From the NCBI RefSeq assembly GCF_002814235.1, contig NZ_PHSU01000002.1, positions 19,654 through 83,653 of the forward strand: 64,000 bases of DNA. The letters run 5' to 3'. Origin of the DNA: Pseudomonas sp. QS1027. Lineage in GTDB: Bacteria > Pseudomonadota > Gammaproteobacteria > Pseudomonadales > Pseudomonadaceae. The position numbers and the translations under genes were made by a program. The notes under the pieces were generated by a model. It saw only the letters and a program-made list of their open reading frames with translations, made no database searches and was not told the origin of the DNA. Positions within the stretch are counted from its first letter, which is position 1. Each line of letters starts with the position of its first letter. This document shows, in pieces, positions 35,594-45,363 of the stretch.

Positions 35594-36570
35594 ATCAGTT
35601 CAGCGCCAAACCGGTTTCCGCCCGCGTCCTCGACGCCGCCATTGCCTGGCAGTTGTGCCTGGACTCAGGCGGTCGCAACACGGTGGAACAGGCCGAGTTC
35701 GAGAAATGGCACGCCGCCCATGAAGAACACGCCCGCGCCTGGTCGCAGCTGGGCATGCTCGACCAGCGCTTCAGCGGCACCAGCGGCCCGGCGCGGGGCG
35801 CCCTGCTGAAATCCCGCGACGGCGTCCGCCAGCGGGTACGCAAGCTCGGCAGCGGCCTGGCCAGTGTGATGCTGGCCTGCGGCCTGGCGCTGTTCCTCGG
35901 CAATCGCTACCTGCCCATCGATTACTGGCTGGCCGACCAGCGCACCGCCACCGGCGAGCAACGCACCCTGCACCTGACCGACGGCACCGTGATCCAGCTC
36001 AACACCCACAGTGCCCTGGATGTGCGCTTCGATGAGAAGACCCGGCGCATCGTCCTGCGTGATGGCGAAATCCTGATCGAGACCGGCCATGGCGATGCCC
36101 GGCCGTTTATCGTCGAAACCGATGAAGGACGCATGCGCGCGCTGGGCACGCGCTTCCTGGTCAAGCGTGAAGATGACGGCACGCTATTGAGCGTCCTGCA
36201 ATCGGCGGTGGCTGCCCGTCCACAGAGCAGTGCCGACGAACAGATCCTCCATGAAGGCCAGCAGGTGCTGATGCGTCGTGACAGCCTCGGTCCGTTGCAG
36301 GCCCTCGACCCCGGCGCCGACGCCTGGACCCGGGGCATGCTGGTGGTGGACAACGTGCGCTTGGCCGACATGCTCGAAGAGTTGGGCCGCTATCGGCGTG
36401 GCCATCTGGGTGTCGATCCGCACGTTGCCGACCTGAGGATCACCGGCAGCTTCCCGCTGCACGACACCGACCTGGCACTGACCGCCTTGCTGCCGACCTT
36501 GCCGGTACAGATCGAGCGGCATACCCAGTGGTGGGTGACGGTGCAGGCCAAGGCCGAAACCAAGCCTTGA
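35590..36570 (+). CDS. fiuR: FecR/FiuR-type anti-sigma regulator
   Basis: 326 residues. N-terminal cytoplasmic DUF4880 ('AIAWQLCLDSGGRNTVEQAEFEKWHAAHEEHARAW'), one membrane segment at about 92-107 ('LASVMLACGLALFLG'), then the periplasmic FecR domain ('RTLHLTDGTVIQLNTHSALDVRF') and a C-terminal STN-like region ('NVRLADMLEELGRYRRGHLGV'). Transfers the receptor signal to the sigma factor. After the stop, GGTGCAAA (36580-36587) and TTTGCACC (36604-36611) can pair. Confidence 0.88.
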   Translation: MNQFSAKPVSARVLDAAIAWQLCLDSGGRNTVEQAEFEKWHAAHEEHARAWSQLGMLDQRFSGTSGPARGALLKSRDGVRQRVRKLGSGLASVMLACGLALFLGNRYLPIDYWLADQRTATGEQRTLHLTDGTVIQLNTHSALDVRFDEKTRRIVLRDGEILIETGHGDARPFIVETDEGRMRALGTRFLVKREDDGTLLSVLQSAVAARPQSSADEQILHEGQQVLMRRDSLGPLQALDPGADAWTRGMLVVDNVRLADMLEELGRYRRGHLGVDPHVADLRITGSFPLHDTDLALTALLPTLPVQIERHTQWWVTVQAKAETKP

Positions 36571-36650
36571 GTCGTAATGGGTGCAAATCTCCTGGCAAGG
36601 ATGTTTGCACCACTCTCCGTCGGTTCAGAAACCTTGAAGCGGAGCGCGCT

Positions 36651-36785
36651 CTTGTGGCGAGCGGGCTTGCCCGCGCTGGGGGGCGAAGCCCCCCTAAAAC
36701 CGAAAAACGCGCTCTATCAGGCAGACCGCGATTGCCGGTTTACGACTGCTGCGCAGCCGAACGCGGGCAAGCCCGCTCGCCACAA
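36651..36785. repeat. Second repeat family, long inverted repeat (GTGGCGAGCGGGCTTGCCCGCG type)
   Basis: CTTGTGGCGAGCGGGCTTGCCCGCG and its complement CGCGGGCAAGCCCGCTCGCCACAAG lie 90 bases apart; the core holds GGGGGGCGAAGCCCCCC. The same element recurs at 49724-49857. It fills most of the 339-bp gap before the receptor gene; the remaining 36786-36909 is AT-rich promoter sequence. Confidence 0.85.
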
Positions 36786-36909
36786 GGGACATCTCCGTTC
36801 ATCCACACTGTCGATGTGAATCTAAATTATTTTCAATCAGCCCTATCACTTTCTGAAGTTCGTTCGGCCCATAGGCATTGAGAAACATTTCCATTCAGGA
36901 ACCTGTCCT

Positions 36910-39324
36910 ATGTCGCGCTCGCTCGAAACCTTGCTCCGCCCCAGTCTCCTCGCCGTCGCCATCGCCCTTGGCACCCCATTGCTCAGCCCGACGCTGATGG
37001 CGGCCGAACAGGCTTCCAGCGTTCACGCCTACAACCTGCCGGCCGGGCCGTTGGGTTCGACCCTGAGCCAGATCGCCAGCCAGGCGGGCCTGGCCCTGAG
37101 CCTCGACCCGGCGCTGGCCTCGGGCAAAACCTCGGCCCCGGTCAAAGGCCAGTTCGACGCGATCACCGCCCTGCACACCGCCCTCGGCGGTACCGGTCTG
37201 CAATTGATCCAAAGCAGCGCCGGGACCTACACCCTGATCGCGATCCCGAGCGGCGTCGTGGCCTTGCCGGAAACCAATATCACTGGCCAGGGCATCGCTG
37301 AAAGCGCCTGGGGGCCGGTCGAAGGCTATACCGCCACGCGCACCGCCGCCGGCACCAAGACCGATACGCCGATTGTCGAAGTCCCACGTTCCCTGTCGGT
37401 GATCACACGCCAGCAGATGGACGACCGCACTGTGCTCAACCTCAACGACGCGCTGCGCTATGCCGCCGGCGTCACCAGCAGCGGTTATGGTTCCGACTCC
37501 CGTGCCGACTGGCTGCGGATTCGAGGCTTCGACCCCACGCAGTTCCTCGATGGTCTGCCCCTGCCCAAAGGCTCCTACGCCAACCCGAAAGTCGAGCCGT
37601 GGGACCTGGAGCGAATCACCGTACTGCGCGGCCCATCCTCCTCGGTCTACGGCCAGACGCCTCCCGGTGGCATGCTAGACATGGTCAGCCGCCGCCCACA
37701 GGCTGAAAGCGCACATGAGATCGAACTGCAGGCCGGCAACAACGACCACAAACAGATCAACTTCGACAGCACTGGAAAAATCGATGACGATGGCCGGTTT
37801 CTCTACCGTGTCAGCGGCGTGGTACGCGACAGCGGCTCGGCCACCGACCATATCCCGGACGAGCGCTACAACATTGCACCGAGCCTGACATGGAATATCG
37901 ACGACGATACGCATCTGACCTTGATTTCCCAGTACACCCACGACAACACCGGCATCACAGGGCAGTTCCTGCCCCTGCAAGGTACGAAAATCGACTCGCC
38001 CTTTGGCCCGATCTCCCATAGCAAAGACCTGGGTGACCCGAGCTGGGAGTTCTACCACCGCACCTATTACGCACTCGGCTATGCCTTCGATCATCGCCTG
38101 AACGATGTCTGGCAGTTCAAACAGAACCTGCGTTACACCAAGAGCGAACTGAACTTCCAGGGCCTGACCGTGGCCAACGGTGCCAACGCGGTCGACTCCG
38201 ACGGCAACATCGGCCGCTCCACCGGCATCGTCAACGAAGATATCGCCCAGATCGCCGTGGACAACAACTTCCAGGCTGACTTCCAAACCGGTTCGTTGAC
38301 CCATACTCTCCTGCTGGGCCTGGATCACCAACGTTCGAACACCGACTACCGCTGGCTCTACGGCTATGCCAACGTGCCGGGCACCAACGTCAATAACCCG
38401 ATCTATGGTCAGGATTTTTCCAAAGTTCAATACTCGGCCCTGTACAACTACAACCAGATCACCGATCAAACCGGTCTCTACGCCCAAGATCAGATCAGCC
38501 TGGATAAATGGCGCCTGACTCTGGGCGGACGGGAAGATTGGGTCCACACCGGCACCACCTTCTACAACAACAACGGTATCACCAGTACCCAGCGCGACAG
38601 TGCCTTCAGCGGCAATGCAGGCCTGAGCTACGTCTTCGACAACGGCATCACGCCCTACGTCTCCTATACCGAGTCCTTCCAGCCGGCCGCCGGCGCCAAC
38701 GTCAGCGCCACCAGCTCGCTCAAGCCAACCCAGGGCCGCCAATACGAGACCGGGATCAAGTACCAACCTCCCGGTAGCAAGACCCTGCTAACCGCCGCCG
38801 TGTACGACCTGCGCCAGAAGAACGTCTCAATCACCGAGAACAGCATCACCAGCCAGATTGGCGAGATCAAGGCCCAGGGGCTGGAACTGGAAGCCACAGC
38901 CGACGTCACTGACAACCTGAAGCTGGTGAGCTCCTATAGCTACACCGAGACCAAAATCCTCAACGGTGACGACAAGGGCAACCGCGTACCCCAGATCCCT
39001 CGTAACCAGGCCACCTTTCGTGGCGACTACACCTGGCATGACGGTGTGCTGGACGGCTTTGGTGTCGGTGCCGGGATGCGCTACGTCGGCGACACCTACG
39101 GCAACCAGGCCAACACCTATCTCGGCCATGTCGGTTCCTACACCATCTATGACGCCTCGGTGCACTACGACCTCGGTCGCCTGAACCAAAGCCTGAAGGG
39201 AGCCTCGTTGGCCGTGGACGCCAAGAACCTGTTCAACAAGGACTACCTCGCCACCTGCGACGGCTACTGGTGCTACTACGGCGACGAACGCAGCGTGGTC
39301 GCCAGCGTGAACTACAAGTGGTAA
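36910..39324 (+). CDS. fiuA: TonB-dependent siderophore receptor with signalling domain (FiuA/FoxA-like)
   Basis: 804 residues. Signal peptide to 'LMAAEQ' (about residue 33), STN signalling domain (about 40-110, 'HAYNLPAGPLGSTLSQIASQAGLALSLDPAL'), plug (about 140-255, 'VPRSLSVITRQQMDDRTVLNLNDALRYAAGV', 'ERITVLRGPSSSVYGQTPPGG') and the 22-strand barrel ending in aromatic 'VASVNYKW'. Hydroxamate-siderophore receptor of the FiuA/FoxA/FhuA group; ferrichrome specificity is inferred from resemblance and gene order. GGAACC precedes the ATG. Confidence 0.88.
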   Translation: MSRSLETLLRPSLLAVAIALGTPLLSPTLMAAEQASSVHAYNLPAGPLGSTLSQIASQAGLALSLDPALASGKTSAPVKGQFDAITALHTALGGTGLQLIQSSAGTYTLIAIPSGVVALPETNITGQGIAESAWGPVEGYTATRTAAGTKTDTPIVEVPRSLSVITRQQMDDRTVLNLNDALRYAAGVTSSGYGSDSRADWLRIRGFDPTQFLDGLPLPKGSYANPKVEPWDLERITVLRGPSSSVYGQTPPGGMLDMVSRRPQAESAHEIELQAGNNDHKQINFDSTGKIDDDGRFLYRVSGVVRDSGSATDHIPDERYNIAPSLTWNIDDDTHLTLISQYTHDNTGITGQFLPLQGTKIDSPFGPISHSKDLGDPSWEFYHRTYYALGYAFDHRLNDVWQFKQNLRYTKSELNFQGLTVANGANAVDSDGNIGRSTGIVNEDIAQIAVDNNFQADFQTGSLTHTLLLGLDHQRSNTDYRWLYGYANVPGTNVNNPIYGQDFSKVQYSALYNYNQITDQTGLYAQDQISLDKWRLTLGGREDWVHTGTTFYNNNGITSTQRDSAFSGNAGLSYVFDNGITPYVSYTESFQPAAGANVSATSSLKPTQGRQYETGIKYQPPGSKTLLTAAVYDLRQKNVSITENSITSQIGEIKAQGLELEATADVTDNLKLVSSYSYTETKILNGDDKGNRVPQIPRNQATFRGDYTWHDGVLDGFGVGAGMRYVGDTYGNQANTYLGHVGSYTIYDASVHYDLGRLNQSLKGASLAVDAKNLFNKDYLATCDGYWCYYGDERSVVASVNYKW

Positions 39325-39360
39325 CCACACCTATGACGCGGACGACCTGAACCACCACGG

Positions 39361-39450
39361 ACCTGTAGGAGCCGGCTTGCTGGCGATGAGGCCCTTGAGC
39401 CTTGCAGCGCCCATTCGGACGCCATCGCCAGCAAGCCGGCTCCTACAGGT
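39361..39450. repeat. REP inverted repeat
   Basis: ACCTGTAGGAGCCGGCTTGCTGGCGATGAGG paired with its complement ending GGCTCCTACAGGT; near-perfect long arms. Confidence 0.88.
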
Positions 39451-39543
39451 TTTCGGCATTTTCCGGGACTCATTGGCTTAGCTGAACAACCTCGAGGTAA
39501 GCCCCATTCCTACAGGGGCCCCCCATCCAGACTGTGGCAATCC

Positions 39544-40662
39544 ATGAAAAGCCAAACCATCCGCCGCTGGTCCTTTGTCCACACCTGGGCCAGCCTGATC
39601 TGCACGCTGTTCCTGCTGATGCTGGCGCTGACCGGCCTGCCGTTGATCTTCCACCACGAGATCGACCACCTGCTGGGCGACTCCGCCGCACTGCCAACAC
39701 TGCCCGCCGACACCCCGCGCCTGGATCTGCAGCAACTGGTCCGCGCCGCCGAGGCTCATCGTCCGGGCGAGGTCATGCAGTATTTCGGCTGGGACGAGGA
39801 CGAGCCCAATGGCGTGACCACCATCATGGCGAAAACCGCCGGCACCGAACCCAACTCGTCCCACACCTTCATGCTCGACGCCCGCAACGGCCAGGCCGTG
39901 GAACTGCCCTCGGCCAACGGCGGGCTGATGATGGTCATGCTGCGCCTGCATGTGGATATGTTCGCCGGGCTCCCCGGCAAGCTGCTGCTGGCCTTTATGG
40001 GCGTGCTGTTCGTGCTGGCGATCATCTCCGGCGTGGTGCTCTACCTGCCGTTCATGCGCCGGCTGAAGTTCGCCAGCGTGCGCCGCGATAAATCCACCCG
40101 CCTGCGCTGGCTCGACCTGCACAACCTGATCGGCATCGTCACCCTGACCTGGTGCCTGGTGGTGGGGATCACCGGGGTGATCAGTGCCTGCGCCGACCTG
40201 CTGATCGCCGCCTGGCGTACCGACGCCCTCGGCGCCATGATCGCGCCGTACCGCGACGCCCCGCCGCTGACCGAACTCGCCCCGGCCACGCGCCTGCTGG
40301 AGATCGCCGCCGAGGCCGCCCCCGGCATGCGTCCGGATTTCATCGCCTTTCCCGGCACGCGCTTTTCCAGCGAACACCACTACGCGGTATTCATGAAAGG
40401 CAGCACCCACCTCACCTCGCACCTGCTGACCCCGGTGCTGATCGACGCCGCCACCCTGCAGGTCACCGCCGTGGGCCAACGCCCCTGGTACATGGACGCC
40501 ATGGGCATGTCGCAACCCCTGCATTTCGGCGACTACGGCGGCATGCCGATGAAGGTGCTCTGGGCGGTGCTGGATGGCTTGACCATCATCGTGCTCGGCA
40601 GCGGCGTGTACCTGTGGTGGGTACGCCGCCGGGCCAGCCTGAAAACCGAGGATGCCCGATGA
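39544..40662 (+). CDS. PepSY-associated membrane protein (putative iron-uptake reductase)
   Basis: 372 residues, four membrane segments: about 12-35 ('TWASLICTLFLLMLALTGLPLIF'), 145-170, 200-220 and 335-355 ('VLWAVLDGLTIIVLGSGVYLWWV'). Conserved histidines in 'FHHEIDHLL', 'HVDMFAGLPGK' and 'LHNLIGI' are typical of PepSY-TM proteins, which often reduce ferric siderophores and lie beside TonB receptors. Its position after the receptor gene supports that role. ATGA overlap with the next gene. Confidence 0.85.
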   Translation: MKSQTIRRWSFVHTWASLICTLFLLMLALTGLPLIFHHEIDHLLGDSAALPTLPADTPRLDLQQLVRAAEAHRPGEVMQYFGWDEDEPNGVTTIMAKTAGTEPNSSHTFMLDARNGQAVELPSANGGLMMVMLRLHVDMFAGLPGKLLLAFMGVLFVLAIISGVVLYLPFMRRLKFASVRRDKSTRLRWLDLHNLIGIVTLTWCLVVGITGVISACADLLIAAWRTDALGAMIAPYRDAPPLTELAPATRLLEIAAEAAPGMRPDFIAFPGTRFSSEHHYAVFMKGSTHLTSHLLTPVLIDAATLQVTAVGQRPWYMDAMGMSQPLHFGDYGGMPMKVLWAVLDGLTIIVLGSGVYLWWVRRRASLKTEDAR

Positions 40663-40844
40663 AACCGCGCTCATCGAATTTCTGGACGGTCTTCGGCATT
40701 CCCGTGTTGATCGCCCTGCTCAGCGCCGCCGGCCTGTTCGCCGCGCTGTTGGGCGATGGCGCCTGGGATGCGCTGAGCTGGGTGGGGCTGGGGATTCCGG
40801 CGGCCCTCTCCTTGCGCGGGTTGCTCGGCCGGCGCCACGGATAA
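40659..40844 (+). CDS. Small two-helix membrane protein
   Basis: 61 residues starting at the ATGA overlap with the PepSY gene. Two hydrophobic segments ('VFGIPVLIALLSAAGLFAALLG' and 'ALSWVGLGIPAALSLRGLL') in a likely hairpin. No known family recognised; coupling implies it serves the PepSY protein. Confidence 0.75.
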   Translation: MKPRSSNFWTVFGIPVLIALLSAAGLFAALLGDGAWDALSWVGLGIPAALSLRGLLGRRHG

Positions 40845-40904
40845 CCGCCAGTGAGGCCTTCAAGACAAAGCGCCACGTAATCTGAAACGGGGTGTACCTG
40901 CGAA

Positions 40905-40956
40905 GCGTTCAGTGATCTCGCGGGCCTCTTCGCGAGCAAGCTCTGCTCCTACAAGG
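40905..40956. repeat. Partial REP element
   Basis: Half of a REP: CTCGCGGGCCTCTTCGCGAGCAAGCTCTGCTCCTACAAGG, without a matching left arm. It lies in the 196-bp gap between the small membrane protein and creD. Confidence 0.6.
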
Positions 40957-41040
40957 ATCGTGTTCGGCCTTGGCTGACTGGCCTTGAGCAGACGGGCCAG
41001 CTCCGCGCCCCATTGCTGATCCTCTCGTAACCCCAGCGAC

Positions 41041-42414
41041 CTACTCATGGGCAGCTCCCCTATCAAAGTTCAGCGCCTCGGCAGGCTTGCCCTGGCCAAT
41101 CCCGTACCAGTCGAGTTTGCGGGTCAGCACCATAAACACTCCGAGCAGGCAGAACAGCAGCAGCGAGCCCATCAGCAAGGCATAGTCCTCGGCGCTGAGC
41201 AGCCCGTAGAGCAAGCCATACAAGGCGGCCAGGCCGATACCGAAGCCCAGGCCGTGAGCCAGGCTGCGCAACACATGGCAGACATAGAAGCCGATCAACC
41301 CGACACAGGCACCGGCCGACAACAGATACGCCAGGCCAAACCCCAGGTGCTCGGACAGCGACAGCAACAGCAGGTAGAAGAAGGCCAATGCGACCCCGAC
41401 CAGAGCGTACTGGACCGGGTGCACCGCCAGGCGCTTGAGCACTTCGAAGAGGAAGAAGCCGGCAAAGGTCAGGGCGATAAACAGCAAGGCATATTTGATC
41501 GCCCGGTCGGACTTGAGGTACTGGTCCACCGGCTCGATAAAACTCACGCCAAAGCTGCGGGCCTTGAAGCCGTCGCAGTCGCTGGTCGCCAGGCAGTTGT
41601 TCAAGGCTTCACGCAGATTGGTGGAGAAGAACGAGGTCTGCCACTGGGCGCTGAAACCCTGGTCGGTGACTTCCCGTTTGACCGGCAGGTAATTGCCGAT
41701 AAAGCTCGGGTGCGGCCAATCGGCACTCAGATGAATGCTGCTGGTCTTGCCCACCGGCAGCACCTGCAACTGGCCGGTGCCTTGCAGCGCCAGGTCGAAG
41801 GCAAAGTCGAGACGTTGTTCTTCGCGGCCATCGACGCGCGGCAAGTTCACATGCACACCGTCACCCAGCCAACTGACCTGGGTCCCGGGCCGGAACTCCA
41901 GGTTCTGGCTGCCCACCTGCAAGGTCAGGGCGTTTTCGATACCGCGGATATCGCTGATGCCCACCGCCAGGTACGGTTCGTCGAAGCGGTAATCGGCAAA
42001 GTCCTCGGTGATGCCCAATTGCAACGGCAACACGAAGTTGCCGCTGATCTGGTTATTGGCGTGAAACAGCCGCGCTTCATAGATACCCCGCGAGCGAAGC
42101 TCGGTCTGGACCTTGCCATCGAGCTCGAAACGCTCCGGCAAAAAGTACAGCCGCCCGCTGACTTCGCTGCTTTGCTGGTAGCGTTCGCCCTTGGCATCGG
42201 TCTTCCATTCGCGAACGGTCTGGCGATACGGCACCACCAGCAGCGGACCATTCAATTGCTGGCTGTAGCTGGAACTGCGGGCGATATCTTCCAGGACCCC
42301 GTCACGCAAGCGCTGGCGCTCGGTGATCACCCCATCGATCATCATCAACGGAACCAGCAACAACAGCATCAGTAGGGCAATCGCCCCGAGTTTTATAGCC
42401 AGACCGCGGTTCAT
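41041..42414 (-). CDS. creD: Inner membrane protein CreD
   Basis: 457 residues from the ATG at 42414 with GGGAGAG upstream; the longer frame is spurious. N-terminal membrane segment, a large periplasmic part (about 35-300) and five or six C-terminal segments ('YALLFIALTFAGFFLFEVL' onward). CreD is the effector of the CreBC system, linked to envelope integrity and beta-lactam response. 92 bp after creC; no TTCAC-N6-TTCAC CreB tag is seen in the gap. Confidence 0.92.
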   Translation of the reverse strand: MNRGLAIKLGAIALLMLLLLVPLMMIDGVITERQRLRDGVLEDIARSSSYSQQLNGPLLVVPYRQTVREWKTDAKGERYQQSSEVSGRLYFLPERFELDGKVQTELRSRGIYEARLFHANNQISGNFVLPLQLGITEDFADYRFDEPYLAVGISDIRGIENALTLQVGSQNLEFRPGTQVSWLGDGVHVNLPRVDGREEQRLDFAFDLALQGTGQLQVLPVGKTSSIHLSADWPHPSFIGNYLPVKREVTDQGFSAQWQTSFFSTNLREALNNCLATSDCDGFKARSFGVSFIEPVDQYLKSDRAIKYALLFIALTFAGFFLFEVLKRLAVHPVQYALVGVALAFFYLLLLSLSEHLGFGLAYLLSAGACVGLIGFYVCHVLRSLAHGLGFGIGLAALYGLLYGLLSAEDYALLMGSLLLFCLLGVFMVLTRKLDWYGIGQGKPAEALNFDRGAAHE

Positions 42415-42506
42415 CGGTTCTCTCCCTGTTGGTGTGGGGGAGAGTCTGTGCCGCCTGTGTGGGGGCTTGATGGGGCGAATGTGGAGACTGTGTGGAGATG
42501 CGGTGT

Positions 42507-43928
42507 TTATCCGGGAAAGCTCAGGCGGACCTCGACGCCACCGGGTACATTGCCGATGTGCAGTTCGCCGCCGTGCAGCTTCATCACTTCCTCGACAAAG
42601 TTCAGTCCCAGCCCGGTGCTCTTGCGACCGCTGCCCGGGCGCGGCAGGGAGTAAAAGCGCTCGCTCAACCTCGGCAGCGCATACTCGGGAATCGCCTCGG
42701 CCTGGTTGAACAGCGCCAAGCACAGCTCCCGGCCCTGGCGTTCGGCCTTGAAGCGCACAATCCCTTCCGGCGGCGTGAAATCCAGGGCATTGTCCAGCAG
42801 ATTGCCGATGGCCTGGCGCAGCAGAAAGGGTTCGCCAAACAGCGTCAGGTCCGGCGCAATCGACTGCTCCACTTGCAAGCGCCCGCGTTCGATTCGCGCC
42901 GCCTGGGCCTGCAACACCTCATCCACCAGTTTGGCCAGCGGGACCTCGACCTGCTCCTCCAGCACCTGACGCTGCTCCACCAGTGCCAGGTTCAACAACC
43001 GTTCGATCAACTGCTGCATCCGTGCGCTTTCGCTGTCGATATTGCCGACAAAACGCTCGCGCTGGGCCTCCGGCATCTCGCCCTGCAACAACTCCGCCGC
43101 CCCGCGAATCGCCGCCAGCGGGCTTTTCAGTTCGTGGGTCAGGGTGTGCACGTAGCGCTCGACATAGGCCTTGCCCTCCAGTTGCGTGCGCATGTGCTCC
43201 ACGGCATTGGCCAACTGCGCCATCTCGCCGCCGCGATAACGTGGCAGCTCGGCCTTCTGACCTTCGCTGACCGCCTGGGCGTAAGCGGTCAGGCGCCGCA
43301 ACGCCGCGCTCAGCCACCAGGACAGCAGCGCGCCGAACAACAGGCCCAGGCCGATCAGCCCGGCGCCGTACACCAGCAGACGGTGCTCGGTGCGATCCAC
43401 GTAAGGCTGCAACGAACTGTTGGGCTTGGCCACCGTGACCACGCCAATGATCTGACCGTTGTCGGTGATCGGCGCGCCAACGTGCATCACCGAAGAGTTC
43501 GGGTCGCCATCCACCGTACGGGTCGAGCGGGCGCCGTACTCGCCGCGCAGGGTCAGGTAGACATCGTTCCAGTTCGAATAGTCCTGCCCCACCGCCTGTT
43601 CGGCGGAATCGAGCAACACGATGCCGTGGGCGTCGGTCACGTAGATCCGGTGGTTGACCTGATTCTTCTCAAGGCCCCAGATGGTCGCCGCCGGCTTGCG
43701 CTGACCGTAGGCCTTGAGTGCCTCGGGCAGGCGACTCTGGCTGAGGGTGCCGTTCTTCACATCGTCGTGTAGGATTTCCGCCAGCAGGTTGGCGGTGTCC
43801 ACCAGGGTTTCTTCGGTGGACTGACGCACGCCGGGGCGGATTTCCTTCATCACCGTGTTCAGTACGAAGTAGCCGGTCAAGCCGACGAAAAGGAAATACA
43901 CCAGGAAAATCCGGATTCCCAACGGCAT
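42507..43928 (-). CDS. creC: Sensor histidine kinase CreC
   Basis: 473 residues. Two membrane segments (about 6-26 and 184-205) around a periplasmic sensor, then HAMP, the phosphoacceptor H-box 'HTLTHELKSPLAAIRG', N-box 'NLLDNALDF' and G-box 'STGLGLNFVEEV'. Phosphorylates CreB; start ATG overlaps the creB stop by one base (TGATG). Confidence 0.93.
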   Translation of the reverse strand: MPLGIRIFLVYFLFVGLTGYFVLNTVMKEIRPGVRQSTEETLVDTANLLAEILHDDVKNGTLSQSRLPEALKAYGQRKPAATIWGLEKNQVNHRIYVTDAHGIVLLDSAEQAVGQDYSNWNDVYLTLRGEYGARSTRTVDGDPNSSVMHVGAPITDNGQIIGVVTVAKPNSSLQPYVDRTEHRLLVYGAGLIGLGLLFGALLSWWLSAALRRLTAYAQAVSEGQKAELPRYRGGEMAQLANAVEHMRTQLEGKAYVERYVHTLTHELKSPLAAIRGAAELLQGEMPEAQRERFVGNIDSESARMQQLIERLLNLALVEQRQVLEEQVEVPLAKLVDEVLQAQAARIERGRLQVEQSIAPDLTLFGEPFLLRQAIGNLLDNALDFTPPEGIVRFKAERQGRELCLALFNQAEAIPEYALPRLSERFYSLPRPGSGRKSTGLGLNFVEEVMKLHGGELHIGNVPGGVEVRLSFPG

Positions 43929-44608
43929 CAGCTGTTCCCCGGACTGTAGCTGTAGCCCAGGCCGCGATGGGTCTGGATCGGTTCGGCATCGCTGGCCACC
44001 GCCCGCAGCTTGGCCCGCAGGCTCTTGATGTGGCTGTCGATATTGCGCTCGTAGCCGGCGTCCGCCGCCACGCCCAACGCATCGAGCAATTGTTCTCGGC
44101 TGAAGACCCGTTCGGGTTGTTCCAGAAGACTGGCGAGCAGGCGGAATTCGTGACGGGTCAGGTTCAAGGGCTGGCCGCGATAGCTGATCTGTACCCGTTC
44201 GTGATCGACCTGGAAACGTTCAGTGGAAACGCTAGACAGCACCTGGGGCACCACGCGCTTGAGGATCGCCCGTACCCGCGCCGCGACTTCCCGTGGGCTG
44301 AAGGGTTTGACCACATAATCGTCGGCACCGATTTCCAGGCCCACCACGCGATCGATCTCGCCATCGCGGGCGCTGAGAAACATCACCGGTACTTCGGTAA
44401 AGCGCCGCAGTTGCTTGCACACCTCGAAACCGCTGATATCCGGCAGGCCGATATCGAGAATCAGCAGGTCGGCGGGCATCGTGCGCTGGTGCTCGACCGC
44501 CGCACCGCCGAGGTTCAGCCAGGTGGTGGTGAACCCTTCACCCTGCAGGGCGTAGATCAGGGTATCGGCAATCGCCGCTTCGTCTTCGACAATCAGGATA
44601 TGGGGCAT
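43928..44608 (-). CDS. creB: Response regulator CreB
   Basis: 226 residues from the ATG at 44608. Receiver with phosphoacceptor Asp52 ('LILDIGLPDISG') and Lys in 'VVKPFSPRE', then an OmpR-type winged helix ('LNLTRHEFRLLASLLEQPERVFSREQLLDAL'). First gene of creBCD. In pseudomonads loss of PBP4 signals through CreBC to beta-lactam resistance. Confidence 0.93.
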   Translation of the reverse strand: MPHILIVEDEAAIADTLIYALQGEGFTTTWLNLGGAAVEHQRTMPADLLILDIGLPDISGFEVCKQLRRFTEVPVMFLSARDGEIDRVVGLEIGADDYVVKPFSPREVAARVRAILKRVVPQVLSSVSTERFQVDHERVQISYRGQPLNLTRHEFRLLASLLEQPERVFSREQLLDALGVAADAGYERNIDSHIKSLRAKLRAVASDAEPIQTHRGLGYSYSPGNS

Positions 44609-44666
44609 GGCGTCCGAGCACAGTTGTTGATCGCGCAACGGTGCCGGACGCATGCCGCCCCGTCAA

Positions 44667-45167
44667 TCAGCAGTGGGGTTGGTCGGCGGTATAACGCCGT
44701 GCCGGATTCACCGCCGCGCCGAATTCACGCAGCGCCTTGGCGCCGATCAGCAGCGGGTAGTTGAAGCTGCTGCGGTTGGTCAGGTTGACCTCCACGCTGC
44801 GCTTGACGTTACCCAGGCACATCTCCAGCTCCACCACCGGGCGCTTGCTCGCGTCGCTGGTTTCGCCGTCTTCATCTTCCTCGGAGCGGGTCTTGATCTT
44901 GCTGATGCGCGCGACCTTGTGCTCATAGACCTTGCCATCGGCATCGGCCGTGCCCAGGCGGAAACGTACCCAGTCCTCGCCGTCGCGCTTGAACAGCTCG
45001 ATGTCCTTGGCCGACAGCGAGGCGGTCAGGGCACCGGTGTCCATCTTGGCCTTGAAGGTCTGGCCGATTTCCGGCAACTGGATATATTCGTAGCGCCCGT
45101 AGAGGGTCGGTTCGGCCGCCATGACCGGCAGGGCCAGGAGGGACAACAGGGCAAGAATGGATTTCAC
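44667..45167 (-). CDS. Exported retropepsin-like/RimB-type aspartic protease family protein
   Basis: 166 residues from a GTG at 45167, which gives a clean signal peptide ('KSILALLSLLALPVMAAEP'). The catalytic-type 'AKMDTGALTAS' motif (about residues 43-53) and 'YPLLIGAKALREF' match the family once called ATP-dependent zinc protease (DUF785/RimB). The Asp-Thr-Gly triplet suggests a single-domain dimeric retropepsin. Lies 58 bp upstream of creB, same strand; a similar neighbour is known for P. aeruginosa creBCD. Confidence 0.82.
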   Translation of the reverse strand: MKSILALLSLLALPVMAAEPTLYGRYEYIQLPEIGQTFKAKMDTGALTASLSAKDIELFKRDGEDWVRFRLGTADADGKVYEHKVARISKIKTRSEEDEDGETSDASKRPVVELEMCLGNVKRSVEVNLTNRSSFNYPLLIGAKALREFGAAVNPARRYTADQPHC

Positions 45168-45363
45168 TTCGGCTGTACCTTTGAGTGGACGCACAAGGGG
45201 CGCCATTTTAGACCGCTGTTCGCGCGTTGGTTCATGAACAAATCTGACAGGCCGACACTAACCTATCCGACACCCCGTGAAACATTTGTCCCTCGGGCGA
45301 TTTGGCGTCTGCCCGCGGCCGCCTTTATCATGGCGCGCCCTCACGTTTTGAAAGAGTCCCTGT

